From NCBI RefSeq assembly GCF_026340655.1, contig NZ_JAPEOZ010000001.1, positions 6,076,001-6,140,000 of the forward strand: DNA of 64,000 nucleotides, written 5' to 3'. How positions within the stretch are numbered: the first letter of the stretch is position 1; each line of letters starts with the position of its first letter. This DNA comes from Streptomyces sp. NBC_01275. GTDB lineage: Bacteria > Actinomycetota > Actinomycetes > Streptomycetales > Streptomycetaceae. Positions 1-8,897 of this stretch are shown here, piece after piece. A program made the position numbers and the translations under genes. Below the pieces are notes generated by a model that saw only the letters and a program-made list of their open reading frames with translations, had not been told where the DNA came from and made no database searches.

Positions 1-1083
1 ACGGCCCCGGAGGGCGTCGTCCGCGACCAGCCGGCGAAGCCGCAGCGCGGGTTCACGCTCGACATCGCCCGCAAGTACTTCAGCCCCGGCTGGATCGAGG
101 CCCGGGTGCGTGAGCTCGGGGACCTGAAGTTCAACCAGCTCGGGCTGCACTTCTCCGACGACCAGGCCTTCCGGATCCAGTCCGACACCCACCCGGAGAT
201 CGTGGCGAGGGAGCACCTCACCAAGGCGCAGGTGAAGAAGATCGTCGCCCTCGCGGCCAGTCGGCACATCACCGTCGTGCCCGAGATCGACTCGCCGGGA
301 CACCTCGGCGCCGTGCTCGCCGCCCACCCCGAGCTGCAGCTGCGCAACGCGAGCGGGGTGGCGACGCGCGGCGCGATCGACATCTCCAAGGCCGCCTCGG
401 CGAGCCTCCTGGACGACCTGCTGAACGAGTTCGCCGGCGTCTTCCCGGGCGCGTACTGGCATCTCGGCGGCGACGAGTACCAGGCCCTGACCGTGTCCAA
501 CCCCGCCGCCTCCTACCCCCAGCTCGCCGCCGCAGCCCGGTCGGCGTACGGCGCCGGAGCGGGCGTCGCCGACCTGGCGACCGGCTGGCTCAACGACCGC
601 GCCGACACCGTCCGCGCCCACGACCGCACCATGCGGGTGTGGAACGACGGCTTCTTCCGGGGTACGTCGGTCAAGCCGGCCTCCGACCTCGTGGTCGCCT
701 ACTGGACCGGCAAGGAGATCGGCGCGCGGGTCCCCGCGGACTATCTGAGCGCCGGGCGCAAGGTCCTCAACTACAACGACGAGTACCTCTACTACGTCCT
801 CGGCGAACCGCAGACCTTCGTCTACCCGACCGGTCAGCGGATCTACCAGCAGTGGACGCCGAGGGTGCTGCGCGGCACGACGGCGGTGCCCGCGTCGTAC
901 GACGCCCAGATCCTCGGCGGGTCCTTCTCGGTCTGGTGCGACCTCTCCCAGTCGCAGACCCAGGCACAGGTCGCCGCCGGGATCCGGATGCCGCTGCGGG
1001 CCACGGTCCAGAAGCTGTGGGACTCCCGACAGCCCGCCCTGTCCTGGACGCAGTTCAAGGCGCTGGCCGACCGGCTGGGCTGA
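1..1083 (+). CDS. Beta-N-acetylhexosaminidase, GH20 (5' truncated by window)
   Basis: The frame is open from base 1, so the start lies outside the window; 360 residues are visible. The stretch RGFTLDIARKYF near residue 18 is the usual opening of the GH20 barrel, and HLGGDEY at residues 154-160 carries the catalytic Asp-Glu pair of retaining GH20 enzymes that use substrate-assisted catalysis. The conserved WNDG and YNDEYLYY segments follow. The family removes terminal GlcNAc or GalNAc from chitin oligomers and glycans and is commonly secreted in Streptomyces; the signal peptide would be in the missing part. The stop is TGA at 1081-1083. Confidence 0.93.
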   Translation, partial: TAPEGVVRDQPAKPQRGFTLDIARKYFSPGWIEARVRELGDLKFNQLGLHFSDDQAFRIQSDTHPEIVAREHLTKAQVKKIVALAASRHITVVPEIDSPGHLGAVLAAHPELQLRNASGVATRGAIDISKAASASLLDDLLNEFAGVFPGAYWHLGGDEYQALTVSNPAASYPQLAAAARSAYGAGAGVADLATGWLNDRADTVRAHDRTMRVWNDGFFRGTSVKPASDLVVAYWTGKEIGARVPADYLSAGRKVLNYNDEYLYYVLGEPQTFVYPTGQRIYQQWTPRVLRGTTAVPASYDAQILGGSFSVWCDLSQSQTQAQVAAGIRMPLRATVQKLWDSRQPALSWTQFKALADRLG

Positions 1084-1171
1084 ACCCCGGCTCAGGGGAG
1101 AACCGAGCGCGGCCTTCGCACGCACGGACACGCACACACGCACGGACACGCACACACCTCGGGGGATCCAC

Positions 1172-1843
1172 TTGCTGCGCTCACCTGTCATGCTCGCGCG
1201 GGCTGCCGTCGCCGCGCTCGGCCTCGTCATCGCCACCGACCTGTTCGCCCTCTGGGCGGACTACGACATGTACGAGGTCACGGGCCACATCGCCGACGGC
1301 CGGCTGGAGGGGGCCGTGCGCGCGTCGGCCGACCGCGCCGACCGCCTCTACAGCTCGGCCGGCATCGTCCAGACGATCGCCCTCGTCGTCTGCATCGTCG
1401 TGTACCTGTTCTGGTTCTCCCGTGTGCGGATCAACGCCGAGGTGTTCCGGCCGGACGGGCACAGCAAGTCGCGCGGCTGGGTGATCGGCTCCTGGTTCAC
1501 GCCTGTCGTGAACCTCTGGTACCCGCGCCGGATCATGCTCGACATCTGGGACGCCAGCAGCCCCGGCGTCCCCTGGGGCCCGCCCCGGCCGCACGGGCTG
1601 GTCACCACGTGGTGGACGCTGTGGCTCGTCTCTCTGGCCGCCGGCCGGGCCGGGTACCAGGCGTACCGCAAGGCCGACACGGCCGAGGAGATCCACGCCG
1701 CCGTCGCCCAGGTGATGTTCGCGGACGCGGTCGACGTCGTGGCCGCCGTCCTCGCCATCCTCGTCGTGCTGCGCCTGACCCGGATGCAGCACGAGAAGGC
1801 CCTGCGGGGGCCCGAGACGGAACCGGCGTCGGTCACGGTCTGA
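1172..1843 (+). CDS. DUF4328 membrane protein
   Basis: A 223-residue membrane protein. The TTG start at 1172 is preceded by GGGGG at 1161-1165; an internal ATG at 1190 is the alternative. Hydrophobic segments lie near residues 7-28, 68-87, 145-160 and 185-203. The segment GWVIGSWFTPVVNLWYPRRI near residue 107 is the hallmark of DUF4328, common in Streptomyces and of unknown function. The gene stands alone, with the hexosaminidase 88 bp upstream and an unrelated gene 133 bp downstream. Confidence 0.85.
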   Translation: MLRSPVMLARAAVAALGLVIATDLFALWADYDMYEVTGHIADGRLEGAVRASADRADRLYSSAGIVQTIALVVCIVVYLFWFSRVRINAEVFRPDGHSKSRGWVIGSWFTPVVNLWYPRRIMLDIWDASSPGVPWGPPRPHGLVTTWWTLWLVSLAAGRAGYQAYRKADTAEEIHAAVAQVMFADAVDVVAAVLAILVVLRLTRMQHEKALRGPETEPASVTV

Positions 1844-1976
1844 GTACGTCCCTTCGTACTTCCCTTCGCGCTCTCCTTCCTTGGCCGAAAATCTTCTGTG
1901 ACACTCCTGATCTGTTGCACGCAGTAAGGGGAAGTGTGGGCTCCGTAAGGTAGGCGCCCTGGCGAGGGAGGTGTGG

Positions 1977-2615
1977 ATGAGCCTGGTGGAACTGATCGCT
2001 CAGGCCGACGAACGCGGACTGGCCGCCAGCGGGTTGGCTTGTTTGGATCGGTGCGTGCCCCTGCTCGGCGGTGACGACGAGATCCTGCGCCCCCTGTGGG
2101 CCAGCCTCGCCGACCCCGACTCCGCCCCCGGCGACTGGGGCGAACGACTGGAACAGGCGCGCGGCAAGCTGGGGGCGGATGGAGACTCCGGCGACGGCTC
2201 CGACTCCGGCGACGGCTCCGGTGGCGGGGACGAGGGCGGGGACCGTGACGGTGACGGCGAGGGTGGCCGTGGCGGCGAAGCCGCGCTGCTCGCCCGCCGG
2301 ATGCTCGCCGCCACCCCGGCCGACTTCCGCGCCGCCGAGGTACGGGTGTGGGCCGACGCCTGCTCCGTCGCCTCCCTCCAGATCCACCGCCTCCTCGACC
2401 CGGCCGAGGACGCCTCCTCGCTCGACTCCCGCCGCGAGGGCCGTACGGAGGGCATGCCGCCGCTCGTCGCCGCCGAGCTGCGCCGCCAGATCACCGTCCT
2501 GGAGCTGCTCGCCGGGCATGGCGTGGGCGGACTGCGCCGAGCGCTCGAGGTGTCCACGCAAGGGCGTCGCGTACTGCGCGCGGTGGTGTCGCGCCGGGCG
2601 CGTGGACGCGCGTGA
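1977..2615 (+). CDS. Hypothetical protein with Gly/Asp-rich linker
   Basis: I do not recognise this 212-residue protein. I chose ATG at 1977 because GGGAGG at 1966-1971 sits five bases upstream; the GTG at 1971 would overlap that ribosome binding site. An N-terminal helical half (about residues 1-60) is joined to a second helical half (about 95-210) by a low-complexity stretch rich in Gly, Asp and Ser. No signal peptide or membrane segment is visible. It is followed by another unknown gene 94 bp downstream, so the two could be co-transcribed. Confidence 0.7.
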   Translation: MSLVELIAQADERGLAASGLACLDRCVPLLGGDDEILRPLWASLADPDSAPGDWGERLEQARGKLGADGDSGDGSDSGDGSGGGDEGGDRDGDGEGGRGGEAALLARRMLAATPADFRAAEVRVWADACSVASLQIHRLLDPAEDASSLDSRREGRTEGMPPLVAAELRRQITVLELLAGHGVGGLRRALEVSTQGRRVLRAVVSRRARGRA

Positions 2616-2709
2616 AGACGCGTGTGAAGGCTTGCGCGAAGACATCCGTGAAGACCTGCGTGACCAAGAAGACCTGCGTGAACAACGGGAGAGAGGGCAG
2701 CGAGGAAAA

Positions 2710-3168
2710 GTGACGCCAACCGCGCATCAGCGCTCCCACCAGGGCTCCCACGAAGGCTCCCCCCAGGGCTCCCACCAGGTCACCGGCCACGCGCCCCGCC
2801 CCACCGCCGCCGCGAGGCCCGCGCAGTGGGCGGCGGACGCGGTCGCCGCCCTGCGGGACGACGCCCGACTGCACCTCGACCACTCGGCGCAGAGCCTGTG
2901 GCGCGTCGACCGGCACATCGAGGACCTACGGCGCGAGGGCACGCCGTACGCCGCCGTGGAGATCACGCTGCGCGGACTCGGGGCGTACGCCGGTGAGGTG
3001 ATCGTCCGCCAGACCGGCGCCCAGTGGTGGGCGAGCGGGGGCGACCACTGGGTCCGCACCCCCGACGGCCGCCTGTGGGAGCCGCTCGACGAGGCCCGCC
3101 GCTGCTTCGGCGGCCATGGCTCGCTGCGCCTGCTGTGCCGGGACGCGATGCGGGGGAAGCGGAACTGA
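2710..3168 (+). CDS. Hypothetical protein with repeated His/Gln/Gly/Ser N-terminus
   Basis: The frame is open far upstream, but GTG at 2710 follows GAGGA (2702-2706) and gives a 152-residue protein. Residues 6-25 come from a 12-bp tandem repeat and read HQRS-HQGS-HEGS-PQGS-HQVT. The folded part begins near residue 38 and contains AGEVIVRQTGAQWW, GGDHWV and DGRLWEPLDEARRCF, suggesting a small beta-rich domain. I cannot assign a function. The next gene is an ECF sigma factor more than 300 bp away, so a link is not implied. Confidence 0.7.
   Translation: MTPTAHQRSHQGSHEGSPQGSHQVTGHAPRPTAAARPAQWAADAVAALRDDARLHLDHSAQSLWRVDRHIEDLRREGTPYAAVEITLRGLGAYAGEVIVRQTGAQWWASGGDHWVRTPDGRLWEPLDEARRCFGGHGSLRLLCRDAMRGKRN
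2725..2784 (+). repeat. 12-bp tandem repeat, five units, in frame
   Basis: Five adjacent 12-bp units resembling CACCAGGGCTCC start at 2725, 2737, 2749, 2761 and 2773. The last is the most diverged. The period is a multiple of three, so unit gain or loss keeps the reading frame and changes only the N-terminal tetrapeptide repeat of the host protein. Confidence 0.85.
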
Positions 3169-3192
3169 GGCCGGGCTCGTCACGTCCCGGAG

Positions 3193-3260
3193 CGTGCCGC
3201 CAGTGCAACGGCCGGAGCCGCCACCCCCCACAGGAGAGGCCCCGGCCGTCGCGCGGCACG
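3193..3260. terminator. Nested hairpin after the unknown gene pair
   Basis: Two nested inverted repeats are visible: CGTGCCGC (3193-3200) with GCGGCACG (3253-3260), and inside it ACGGCCGG (3208-3215) with CCGGCCGT (3242-3249). The structure starts 24 bp after a stop codon and lacks a T tract, which is usual for Streptomyces terminators. The rest of 3169-3478, the gap before the sigma factor gene, shows nothing I can name. Confidence 0.5.
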
Positions 3261-3478
3261 GGCCGCGCGGCGGCCCGTACTAGCTACAGCGCCATGAATG
3301 CGTTTTCTGTCACACCCGCATGCGTCACGAGTTAGTTGCATGTTCTACGGACATGGACGACTGGCGGTTTCAGGTCGTAACGTGCCTTTCGCGCCGGACG
3401 GCCAAGCGGCATGACCACCGCATCCACCTGCGGTCCCGAGACCGCGCATCACCGACTCATCGACCGAGGAACCACGAC

Positions 3479-4138
3479 GTGGGGGACGACGCGGAGCTGA
3501 CAGCCGCGGTGCTTGCGGCACAGGACGGGGACGAGACCGCGTTCCGGGCTGTGTACCGCACGGTGCACCCGCGGCTGCTGGGGTACGTGCGGACGCTGGT
3601 GGGCGATCTCGACGCCGAGGACGTGGCCTCCGAGGCCTGGCTGCAGATAGCCCGCGACCTGGACCGGTTCAGCGGAGACGCGGACCGCTTCCGCGGCTGG
3701 GCCGCCCGCATAGCCCGCAACCGCGCGCTGGACCACATACGCATGCGCGGACGGCGTCCCGCCACCGCCGGCGACGAGACCGAACTGGCCGGTCGGCCCG
3801 CCGAGTCCGACACCGCGGGGGAGGCCATCGAGGCGTTGGCCACGGGCCGTACGCTGTCCCTCATCGCCCGGCTGCCGCAGGACCAGGCCGAGGCGGTCGT
3901 CCTGCGTGTGGTGATGGGCCTGGACGCGAAGACCGCCGCCGAGACGCTCGGCAAGCGGCCCGGAGCGGTCCGCACGGCCGCGCACCGGGGCCTGAAGAAG
4001 CTGGCAGAGTTGCTCGGCGAGGACCCGGAGACGGTGGACGCGCTGGACGCGCTGCCGCCCCAGCGAGGACCGCGCTCGCGCGCGCCGACGTCCGCGAGTG
4101 TGACGCATGCGCGCACGCGGACGCAGAAGGACATGTGA
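3479..4138 (+). CDS. ECF-type RNA polymerase sigma factor
   Basis: A 219-residue sigma-70 factor of the extracytoplasmic-function class. Region 2 spans about residues 20-90, with LVGDLDAEDVASEAWLQIAR and FRGWAARIARNRALDHIR; region 4 spans about 130-185, with LPQDQAEAVVLRVVMGLDAK and a helix-turn-helix around AETLGKRPGAVRTAAHRGL. GTG at 3479 follows GAGGA at 3466-3470. The stop overlaps the start of the next gene (TGATG), so the two are translationally coupled and the partner is a candidate regulator of this sigma factor. The signal sensed is unknown. Confidence 0.9.
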   Translation: MGDDAELTAAVLAAQDGDETAFRAVYRTVHPRLLGYVRTLVGDLDAEDVASEAWLQIARDLDRFSGDADRFRGWAARIARNRALDHIRMRGRRPATAGDETELAGRPAESDTAGEAIEALATGRTLSLIARLPQDQAEAVVLRVVMGLDAKTAAETLGKRPGAVRTAAHRGLKKLAELLGEDPETVDALDALPPQRGPRSRAPTSASVTHARTRTQKDM

Positions 4139-5298
4139 TGGCCGACAAGCAGGACAGGTGGCTCGACCGCGCGACGGCGGAGCGGCTGCTGTGCGGTGAG
4201 TCAGCCGTCGACGCTGTACCCGCCGAGGTGTCCCACGCCGCCCGTGACGAGGCCGAACGGCTCGCCAGGACCCTCGGCGCCCTCTCCGCGCTGGCCGCCG
4301 AGCCCCTGTCCGCCGATCCGGAGCTCCCCGGCGAGGCCGCGGCGCTCGCGGCCTTCCGCAAGGCACGCGAGGCCCGCGAGGATCGTGCGGTCCATGAGGC
4401 GTACGGGGCGCACGAGGCGCATGGGGCCCACGCTTCCCGGGCCGGCGCCGTGCACGCCGCCGACGCCGGGCTGGTCCGCATCGGCGCCCGTGGCCGCGCA
4501 CAGGAGGCCGCCCGCCCCCGCTGGAGCCGCCCGGCCCGGCTGGGTCTTGCCGCCGCGCTGGTCGTCGGCGTGCTCGGCGGGGTCGCCGTGGCGGCCGGCA
4601 CCGGAGCGCTGCCGACCCCCTTCGACGGCGCCGAACCAGGCCCCGCGGCCTCCGTCCCGGCCGCCGTGCCCGACGAGCTGCCGCTCGTCTCGCCCTCGCC
4701 GACCGGCCCGGACGACGGCACGGACGAGGGGACGTCCGGCGCCCCCGGCGGGTCCGACTCCAACGGCGCCGGGAGCGCGAACGCGAGCGCAGACCCCTCC
4801 GCCGGCGCGGACGGCCTCGGCGCCGTGCCGAAGGACGTGACCTCGTCCTGCCGCGACGTACGCGCAGGCAAAACCCTGGACACCCAGCGCCGGCGCAGCC
4901 TGGAGGGCCTCGCGGGCGGCGCGGCGCGCGTCCCGACGTACTGCGCGGGCGTCCTCGACGGCCCCACCGCCCAGTTTCCCCGCTCCCCGCGATCCTCCCG
5001 GTCCCCCCGCTCCGACGACCGCAGCGGCCGCACCGGCACCGCGGGCCAGGGCGCCAGCCTGAGCGACCGGAGCAACGAGGGCGATCAGGGCGGCCAGGGC
5101 GATCAGGGCGATCAGGGCGACAAAGGCGATCGCGACGACCAGGACGACAAGGACGGCCGCGGGGGAACGGCCTCCGGCCACGGAGGACGCCATGGAGGCG
5201 GCTACGGAAGTGGCTACGGAAGTGGCTACGGAAGTGGTTACGGAGGCGGTCACGGCAGCGGACGCCACCACTCCGCCTCCGGTGGGAAAGGCCACTGA
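4138..5298 (+). CDS. Sigma-factor-linked membrane protein with repetitive tail (candidate anti-sigma)
   Basis: The ATG at 4138 overlaps the sigma factor stop; a GTG at 4135 is also possible. The 386 residues comprise an N-terminal cytoplasmic region (1-120), one membrane segment near residues 135-155 (LGLAAALVVGVLGGVAVAAG), a Pro/Ser/Asp-rich outer stretch, a short region with two Cys (about 235-280), and a low-complexity tail. The tail holds GDQ/GDK triplets (DNA 5080-5130) and four GSGY-like units from a 12-bp repeat (5200-5247). Single-span topology and coupling to an ECF gene suggest an anti-sigma role, but I see no clear zinc anti-sigma HxxxCxxC motif. Confidence 0.72.
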   Translation: MADKQDRWLDRATAERLLCGESAVDAVPAEVSHAARDEAERLARTLGALSALAAEPLSADPELPGEAAALAAFRKAREAREDRAVHEAYGAHEAHGAHASRAGAVHAADAGLVRIGARGRAQEAARPRWSRPARLGLAAALVVGVLGGVAVAAGTGALPTPFDGAEPGPAASVPAAVPDELPLVSPSPTGPDDGTDEGTSGAPGGSDSNGAGSANASADPSAGADGLGAVPKDVTSSCRDVRAGKTLDTQRRRSLEGLAGGAARVPTYCAGVLDGPTAQFPRSPRSSRSPRSDDRSGRTGTAGQGASLSDRSNEGDQGGQGDQGDQGDKGDRDDQDDKDGRGGTASGHGGRHGGGYGSGYGSGYGSGYGGGHGSGRHHSASGGKGH

Positions 5299-5451
5299 AC
5301 CCCTCCTGACCTGCTACTTCGTGGTGAGGTGAAATTACTTCGCGACGGGTGTGACGTTTTTGGAGCCCGGGGCGCAGTAAGAAGTGAGCCGACTGGTCAT
5401 CGGCCCTTGCACTGAGCCGGGGTTCCCCCCGTACCTACGGCTCGTGCGCAC

Positions 5452-5490
5452 GGCGCGGGCGGGACACGTTCCCCCGGTCCCGCTCGCGCC
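5452..5490. terminator. Bidirectional hairpin between convergent genes
   Basis: A 14-bp stem pairs 5452-5465 (GGCGCGGGCGGGAC) with 5477-5490 (GTCCCGCTCGCGCC), with one G-T wobble and an 11-nt loop. It lies between the convergent ends of the sigma-linked membrane protein gene and the L,D-transpeptidase gene and could serve both. Confidence 0.7.
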
Positions 5491-5522
5491 CCAAACACCT
5501 CATCCGCCTCACCCGGCCGGGT

Positions 5523-6386
5523 TCACCAGGACACGACGACCTTGTCGCCGTTCCTCACCTGCGCGAACAGCTCGGCGATCGCCGCCTCGTCCCGTACGTT
5601 GACGCACCCGTGCGACGCACCGGCGTATCCGCGGGCCGCGAAGTCGGCCGAGTAGTGCACCGCCTGACCGCCGCTGAAGAACATCGCGTACGGCATCGAC
5701 GAGTGGTAGAGCGTCGACACATGGTCGCGGGACTTCCAGAAGACGTGGAACACGCCCTCCCGGGTGGGCGTGTACTGCGAGCCGAACCGGACCGACATCG
5801 TCGACAGGGTCCGCCCGTCGATCATCCAGCGCAGGGTGCGGCTGGTCTTGTCGACGCAGATCACCCGCCCGGTCAGACACCGGGCGTCGGGCGCGTCGGC
5901 CGGCTGACCGCCCATCAGGTACAGCTCCCACTGTCCGGGTTCGTGGGTCATCCTCAGCAGCCGCTCCCAGGTGACGGCGTCCGTCTCGCCGGTCGTCGGC
6001 AGCCCCCGCTTGCCCTGGAAGCCCTTGACGGCCTGCTCGGTGAGATCGTCGTAGGTCCCCGTGGGTCCGGCGAAGAGCCAGGCGACCTGCCGTAGCCGGG
6101 CCTGGAGTTCGCGGACGTCGCGTCCGGTGTCGCCGCGGGACCACAGGACGGCGGGCGGCGGGGCGCTGGAGGTCGGGGCGGTGGGGGAGGGAGTGGTGGG
6201 GGACGGGCCGTCCGGCTTGTCGTCGGCGGTCTTGGCCGGCGTGCCGGTGGCGTCGATGTGGACGGGGGCGGGGGCGCGCGCCCCGCCGTCCGCGTCCGGG
6301 GCCTGCACGGTACAGCCGCACACCGTCGCCAGGGCCGTCAGGGCCGCCGTGCCGGCCAGGGCGGCGATCGATCTCCGCGTCAACAT
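5523..6386 (-). CDS. L,D-transpeptidase with peptidoglycan-binding domain
   Basis: 287 residues, starting at ATG 6386. The N-terminus (MLTRRSIAALAG, then a hydrophobic stretch ending near a Cys) is an export signal; the lipobox is weak, so lipoprotein status is uncertain. A Pro/Thr linker is followed by a PG_binding_1 domain (about residues 80-150) and a YkuD catalytic domain (about 165-287). The nucleophile is Cys in SHGCVNVRD near residue 262. YkuD enzymes form 3-3 crosslinks in peptidoglycan or attach ligands to it. The gene is divergent from the mutase gene, 134 bp apart. Confidence 0.92.
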   Translation of the reverse strand: MLTRRSIAALAGTAALTALATVCGCTVQAPDADGGARAPAPVHIDATGTPAKTADDKPDGPSPTTPSPTAPTSSAPPPAVLWSRGDTGRDVRELQARLRQVAWLFAGPTGTYDDLTEQAVKGFQGKRGLPTTGETDAVTWERLLRMTHEPGQWELYLMGGQPADAPDARCLTGRVICVDKTSRTLRWMIDGRTLSTMSVRFGSQYTPTREGVFHVFWKSRDHVSTLYHSSMPYAMFFSGGQAVHYSADFAARGYAGASHGCVNVRDEAAIAELFAQVRNGDKVVVSW

Positions 6387-6520
6387 GCCTGAGATGTTCC
6401 CCCCGGATGACGCTTCCCGAACGACCCGGCATTGTTATGACCGGTAGCACCACCGCTCTTTTCTGTCCGTCTGTTCTGTTCCGTTCTGTTCTGTGAGTGC
6501 TCAGGGAAGGCGGCACACCC

Positions 6521-8101
6521 ATGGCGCGTGAGTCGGAGTCCGGACTGCCCATCGAACCGGTGTACGGGCCGGACGCCCTGGCGGGCTGGGACCCGGCCGA
6601 GAAGCTCGGCGAGCCGGGCGCGTACCCCTTCACCCGGGGCGTCTACCCGTCGATGTACACGGGCCGCCCCTGGACGATGCGCCAGTACGCGGGCTTCGGC
6701 ACGGCGGTGGAGTCCAACGCCCGCTACCGGCAGCTGATCGCCCACGGCACCACGGGTCTGTCGGTCGCCTTCGACCTCCCGACCCAGATGGGCCACGACT
6801 CCGACGCCCCGATCGCGCACGGCGAGGTCGGCAAGGTGGGCGTGGCGATCGACTCGGTCGACGACATGCGGGTGCTGTTCGGCGGGATCCCGCTGGACAA
6901 GGTGTCGACGTCGATGACGATCAACGCGCCCGCGGCCCTGCTCCTGCTGATGTACCAGCTGGTGGGCGAGGAGCAGGGCGTGCCGGCCGCCCGGCTGACG
7001 GGCACGATCCAGAACGACGTCCTGAAGGAGTACATCGCGCGGGGAACGTACATCTTCCCGCCCAAGCCCTCCCTCCGGCTGATCGCGGACGTCTTCAAGT
7101 ACTGCCGGGCCGAGATCCCGAAGTGGAACACGATCTCGATCTCCGGCTACCACATGGCGGAGGCGGGCGCGTCCCCCGCGCAGGAGATCGCGTTCACCCT
7201 GGCGGACGGCATCGAGTACGTCCGAACGGCGGTGTCGGCCGGCATGGACGTCGACGACTTCGCCCCCCGCCTGTCCTTCTTCTTCGTGGCCCGTACGACG
7301 ATCCTCGAGGAGGTCGCCAAGTTCCGCGCCGCCCGCCGGATCTGGGCGCGGGTGATGCGCGAGGAGTTCGGCGCGAGGAACCCCAAGTCGCTGATGCTGC
7401 GCTTCCACACCCAGACGGCGGGCGTCCAGCTGACGGCCCAGCAGCCCGAGGTGAACCTGGTCCGGGTCGCCGTCCAGGGCCTGGCGGCCGTCCTCGGCGG
7501 CACCCAGTCCCTCCACACCAACTCCTTCGACGAGGCGATCGCGCTGCCCACGGACAAGAGCGCCCGCCTGGCCCTGCGCACCCAGCAGGTCCTCGCCTAC
7601 GAGACGGACGTGACCGCGACCGTCGACCCCTTCGCCGGCTCCTATGTCGTCGAGACGATGACCGACGACGTCGAGGCGGCCGCGCTGGAGCTGATGCGGA
7701 AGGTCGAGGACCTCGGCGGCGCGGTGTCCGCCATCGAGCACGGCTTCCAGAAGAACGAGATCGAACGCAACGCCTACCGCATCGCCCAGGAGACCGACTC
7801 CGCCGAACGGGTCGTGGTCGGCGTCAACCGCTACCGACTCGACGCGGAGGAGCCCTACGAACCCCTGCGCGTCGACCCGGCGATCGAGGCCCAGCAGGCG
7901 GAACGCCTCGCCCGCCTCCGCGCGGAACGCGACCAGGCCGCCGTGGACCTCGCCCTCGACGCCCTGAAGAAGGCGGCGGAGGGCGAGGACAACGTCCTCT
8001 ACCCGATGAAGGACGCCCTGCGGGCCCGGGCGACGGTGGGCGAGGTGTGCCAGGCGCTGCGCGGAGTATGGGGGACCTACGTTCCCTCCGACGCGTTCTG
8101 A
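6521..8101 (+). CDS. Methylmalonyl-CoA mutase-type large (substrate) subunit
   Basis: A 526-residue B12-dependent acyl-CoA mutase catalytic subunit, starting at ATG 6521. The substrate barrel motif [15 protein letters not shown] is at 81-95. Two specificity positions can be read: Tyr56 in RQYAGF and Arg174 in ARGTYIFPP, which match methylmalonyl-CoA mutase; isobutyryl-CoA mutase has Phe and Gln there. The protein ends without the C-terminal B12-binding domain, and no small subunit gene is nearby, so it must borrow one from elsewhere or act on another substrate. It appears to be transcribed alone. Confidence 0.9.
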   Translation: MARESESGLPIEPVYGPDALAGWDPAEKLGEPGAYPFTRGVYPSMYTGRPWTMRQYAGFGTAVESNARYRQLIAHGTTGLSVAFDLPTQMGHDSDAPIAHGEVGKVGVAIDSVDDMRVLFGGIPLDKVSTSMTINAPAALLLLMYQLVGEEQGVPAARLTGTIQNDVLKEYIARGTYIFPPKPSLRLIADVFKYCRAEIPKWNTISISGYHMAEAGASPAQEIAFTLADGIEYVRTAVSAGMDVDDFAPRLSFFFVARTTILEEVAKFRAARRIWARVMREEFGARNPKSLMLRFHTQTAGVQLTAQQPEVNLVRVAVQGLAAVLGGTQSLHTNSFDEAIALPTDKSARLALRTQQVLAYETDVTATVDPFAGSYVVETMTDDVEAAALELMRKVEDLGGAVSAIEHGFQKNEIERNAYRIAQETDSAERVVVGVNRYRLDAEEPYEPLRVDPAIEAQQAERLARLRAERDQAAVDLALDALKKAAEGEDNVLYPMKDALRARATVGEVCQALRGVWGTYVPSDAF

Positions 8102-8103
8102 TC

Positions 8104-8145
8104 GTCACCGTCACCGTCACCGTCACCGTCACCGTCACCGTCACC
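8104..8145 (+). repeat. (GTCACC)7 hexanucleotide repeat
   Basis: Seven perfect GTCACC units follow the mutase stop codon (TGA at 8099-8101) by two bases and end 40 bp before the exporter ATG. The unit contains GTCAC/GTGAC half-sites, so a dimeric regulator could in principle bind repeatedly; slippage in repeat number is the other obvious consequence. Confidence 0.95.
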
Positions 8146-8185
8146 GTCGAAGGCGTTGTCGTACCCCCGTGCGACACTCGTTCTC

Positions 8186-8836
8186 ATGCTCGGTGTCATC
8201 GATCTCCCCACCTATCTGGCAGGACTCGTCCTGATCGTCCTGCTGCCCGGTCCCAACTCCCTGTACGTGCTGTCCGTGGCCGCCCGCCGAGGGGTCCGCG
8301 CCGGTTACACCGCCGCTGCCGGGGTGTGGTGCGGGGACGCCGTGCTGATGACCCTCTCCGCCGCCGGGGTCGCGTCCCTGCTCCAGGCGAACGCCGTGCT
8401 GTTCGGGATCGTGAAGTACGCGGGAGCCGGGTATCTGACGTGGCTGGCGGTCGGGATGCTGCGGGCCGCGTGGGGGATGTGGCGGAGTCGGCAGGAGCGG
8501 GCCGTCGTCGAGGACGAGTCCGGGGCCGTCGCCGACGAGCGGCCCTACCGGCGGGCGTTCGTCATCAGCCTGTTCAACCCCAAGGCGATCCTGTTCTTCG
8601 TCGCCTTCTTCGTGCAGTTCGTCGACCCGGGGTACGCGTATCCGGCGCTGTCCTTCGTCGTGCTCGGCGCATTCGCCCAGCTGGCCAGCTTCCTCTACCT
8701 CAGCGCGCTGATATTCAGCGGGACGAAGCTGGCCACCGCCTTCCGGCGGCGCAAGCGGCTGGCGGCCGGGGCCACCTCCGCCGCCGGGGCGCTGTTCCTC
8801 GGGTTCGCGGTGAAGCTGTCGCTCGCCAGTACGTGA
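8186..8836 (+). CDS. LysE/RhtB-family amino-acid exporter
   Basis: 216 residues with about six membrane segments. The family signature is near the N-terminus (LIVLLPGPNSLYVLSVAARRG) and FVISLFNPKAILFFVAFFVQ is near residue 122. LysE-type carriers export basic or other amino acids, and the leucine-exporter branch is a reasonable guess. ATG at 8186 gives the normal length; in-frame TTG at 8156 is an alternative, and neither has a strong ribosome binding site. The only upstream spacer is the GTCACC repeat. Confidence 0.88.
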   Translation: MLGVIDLPTYLAGLVLIVLLPGPNSLYVLSVAARRGVRAGYTAAAGVWCGDAVLMTLSAAGVASLLQANAVLFGIVKYAGAGYLTWLAVGMLRAAWGMWRSRQERAVVEDESGAVADERPYRRAFVISLFNPKAILFFVAFFVQFVDPGYAYPALSFVVLGAFAQLASFLYLSALIFSGTKLATAFRRRKRLAAGATSAAGALFLGFAVKLSLAST

Positions 8837-8867
8837 GGCGGCCCATGAGTACGTGAGACGGCCCCCG
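8828..8867 (+). repeat. 20-bp direct duplication over the exporter stop
   Basis: Two adjacent copies of a 20-bp unit beginning AGTACGTGAG start at 8828 and 8848. The first contains the exporter stop codon, so the duplication reproduces a stop-like segment in the convergent intergenic space. Confidence 0.75.
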
Positions 8868-8897
8868 CGTCGCTGAGCAGTCCTCAAGCGCCCGTCC

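Noticed and set aside
639..1484. Long plus-strand open frame (281 codons) across the hexosaminidase end and the DUF4328 gene
   Set aside because: It runs in another frame over two genes with clear family motifs and is Arg/Pro/Gly-biased, as expected of GC-rich shadow frames.
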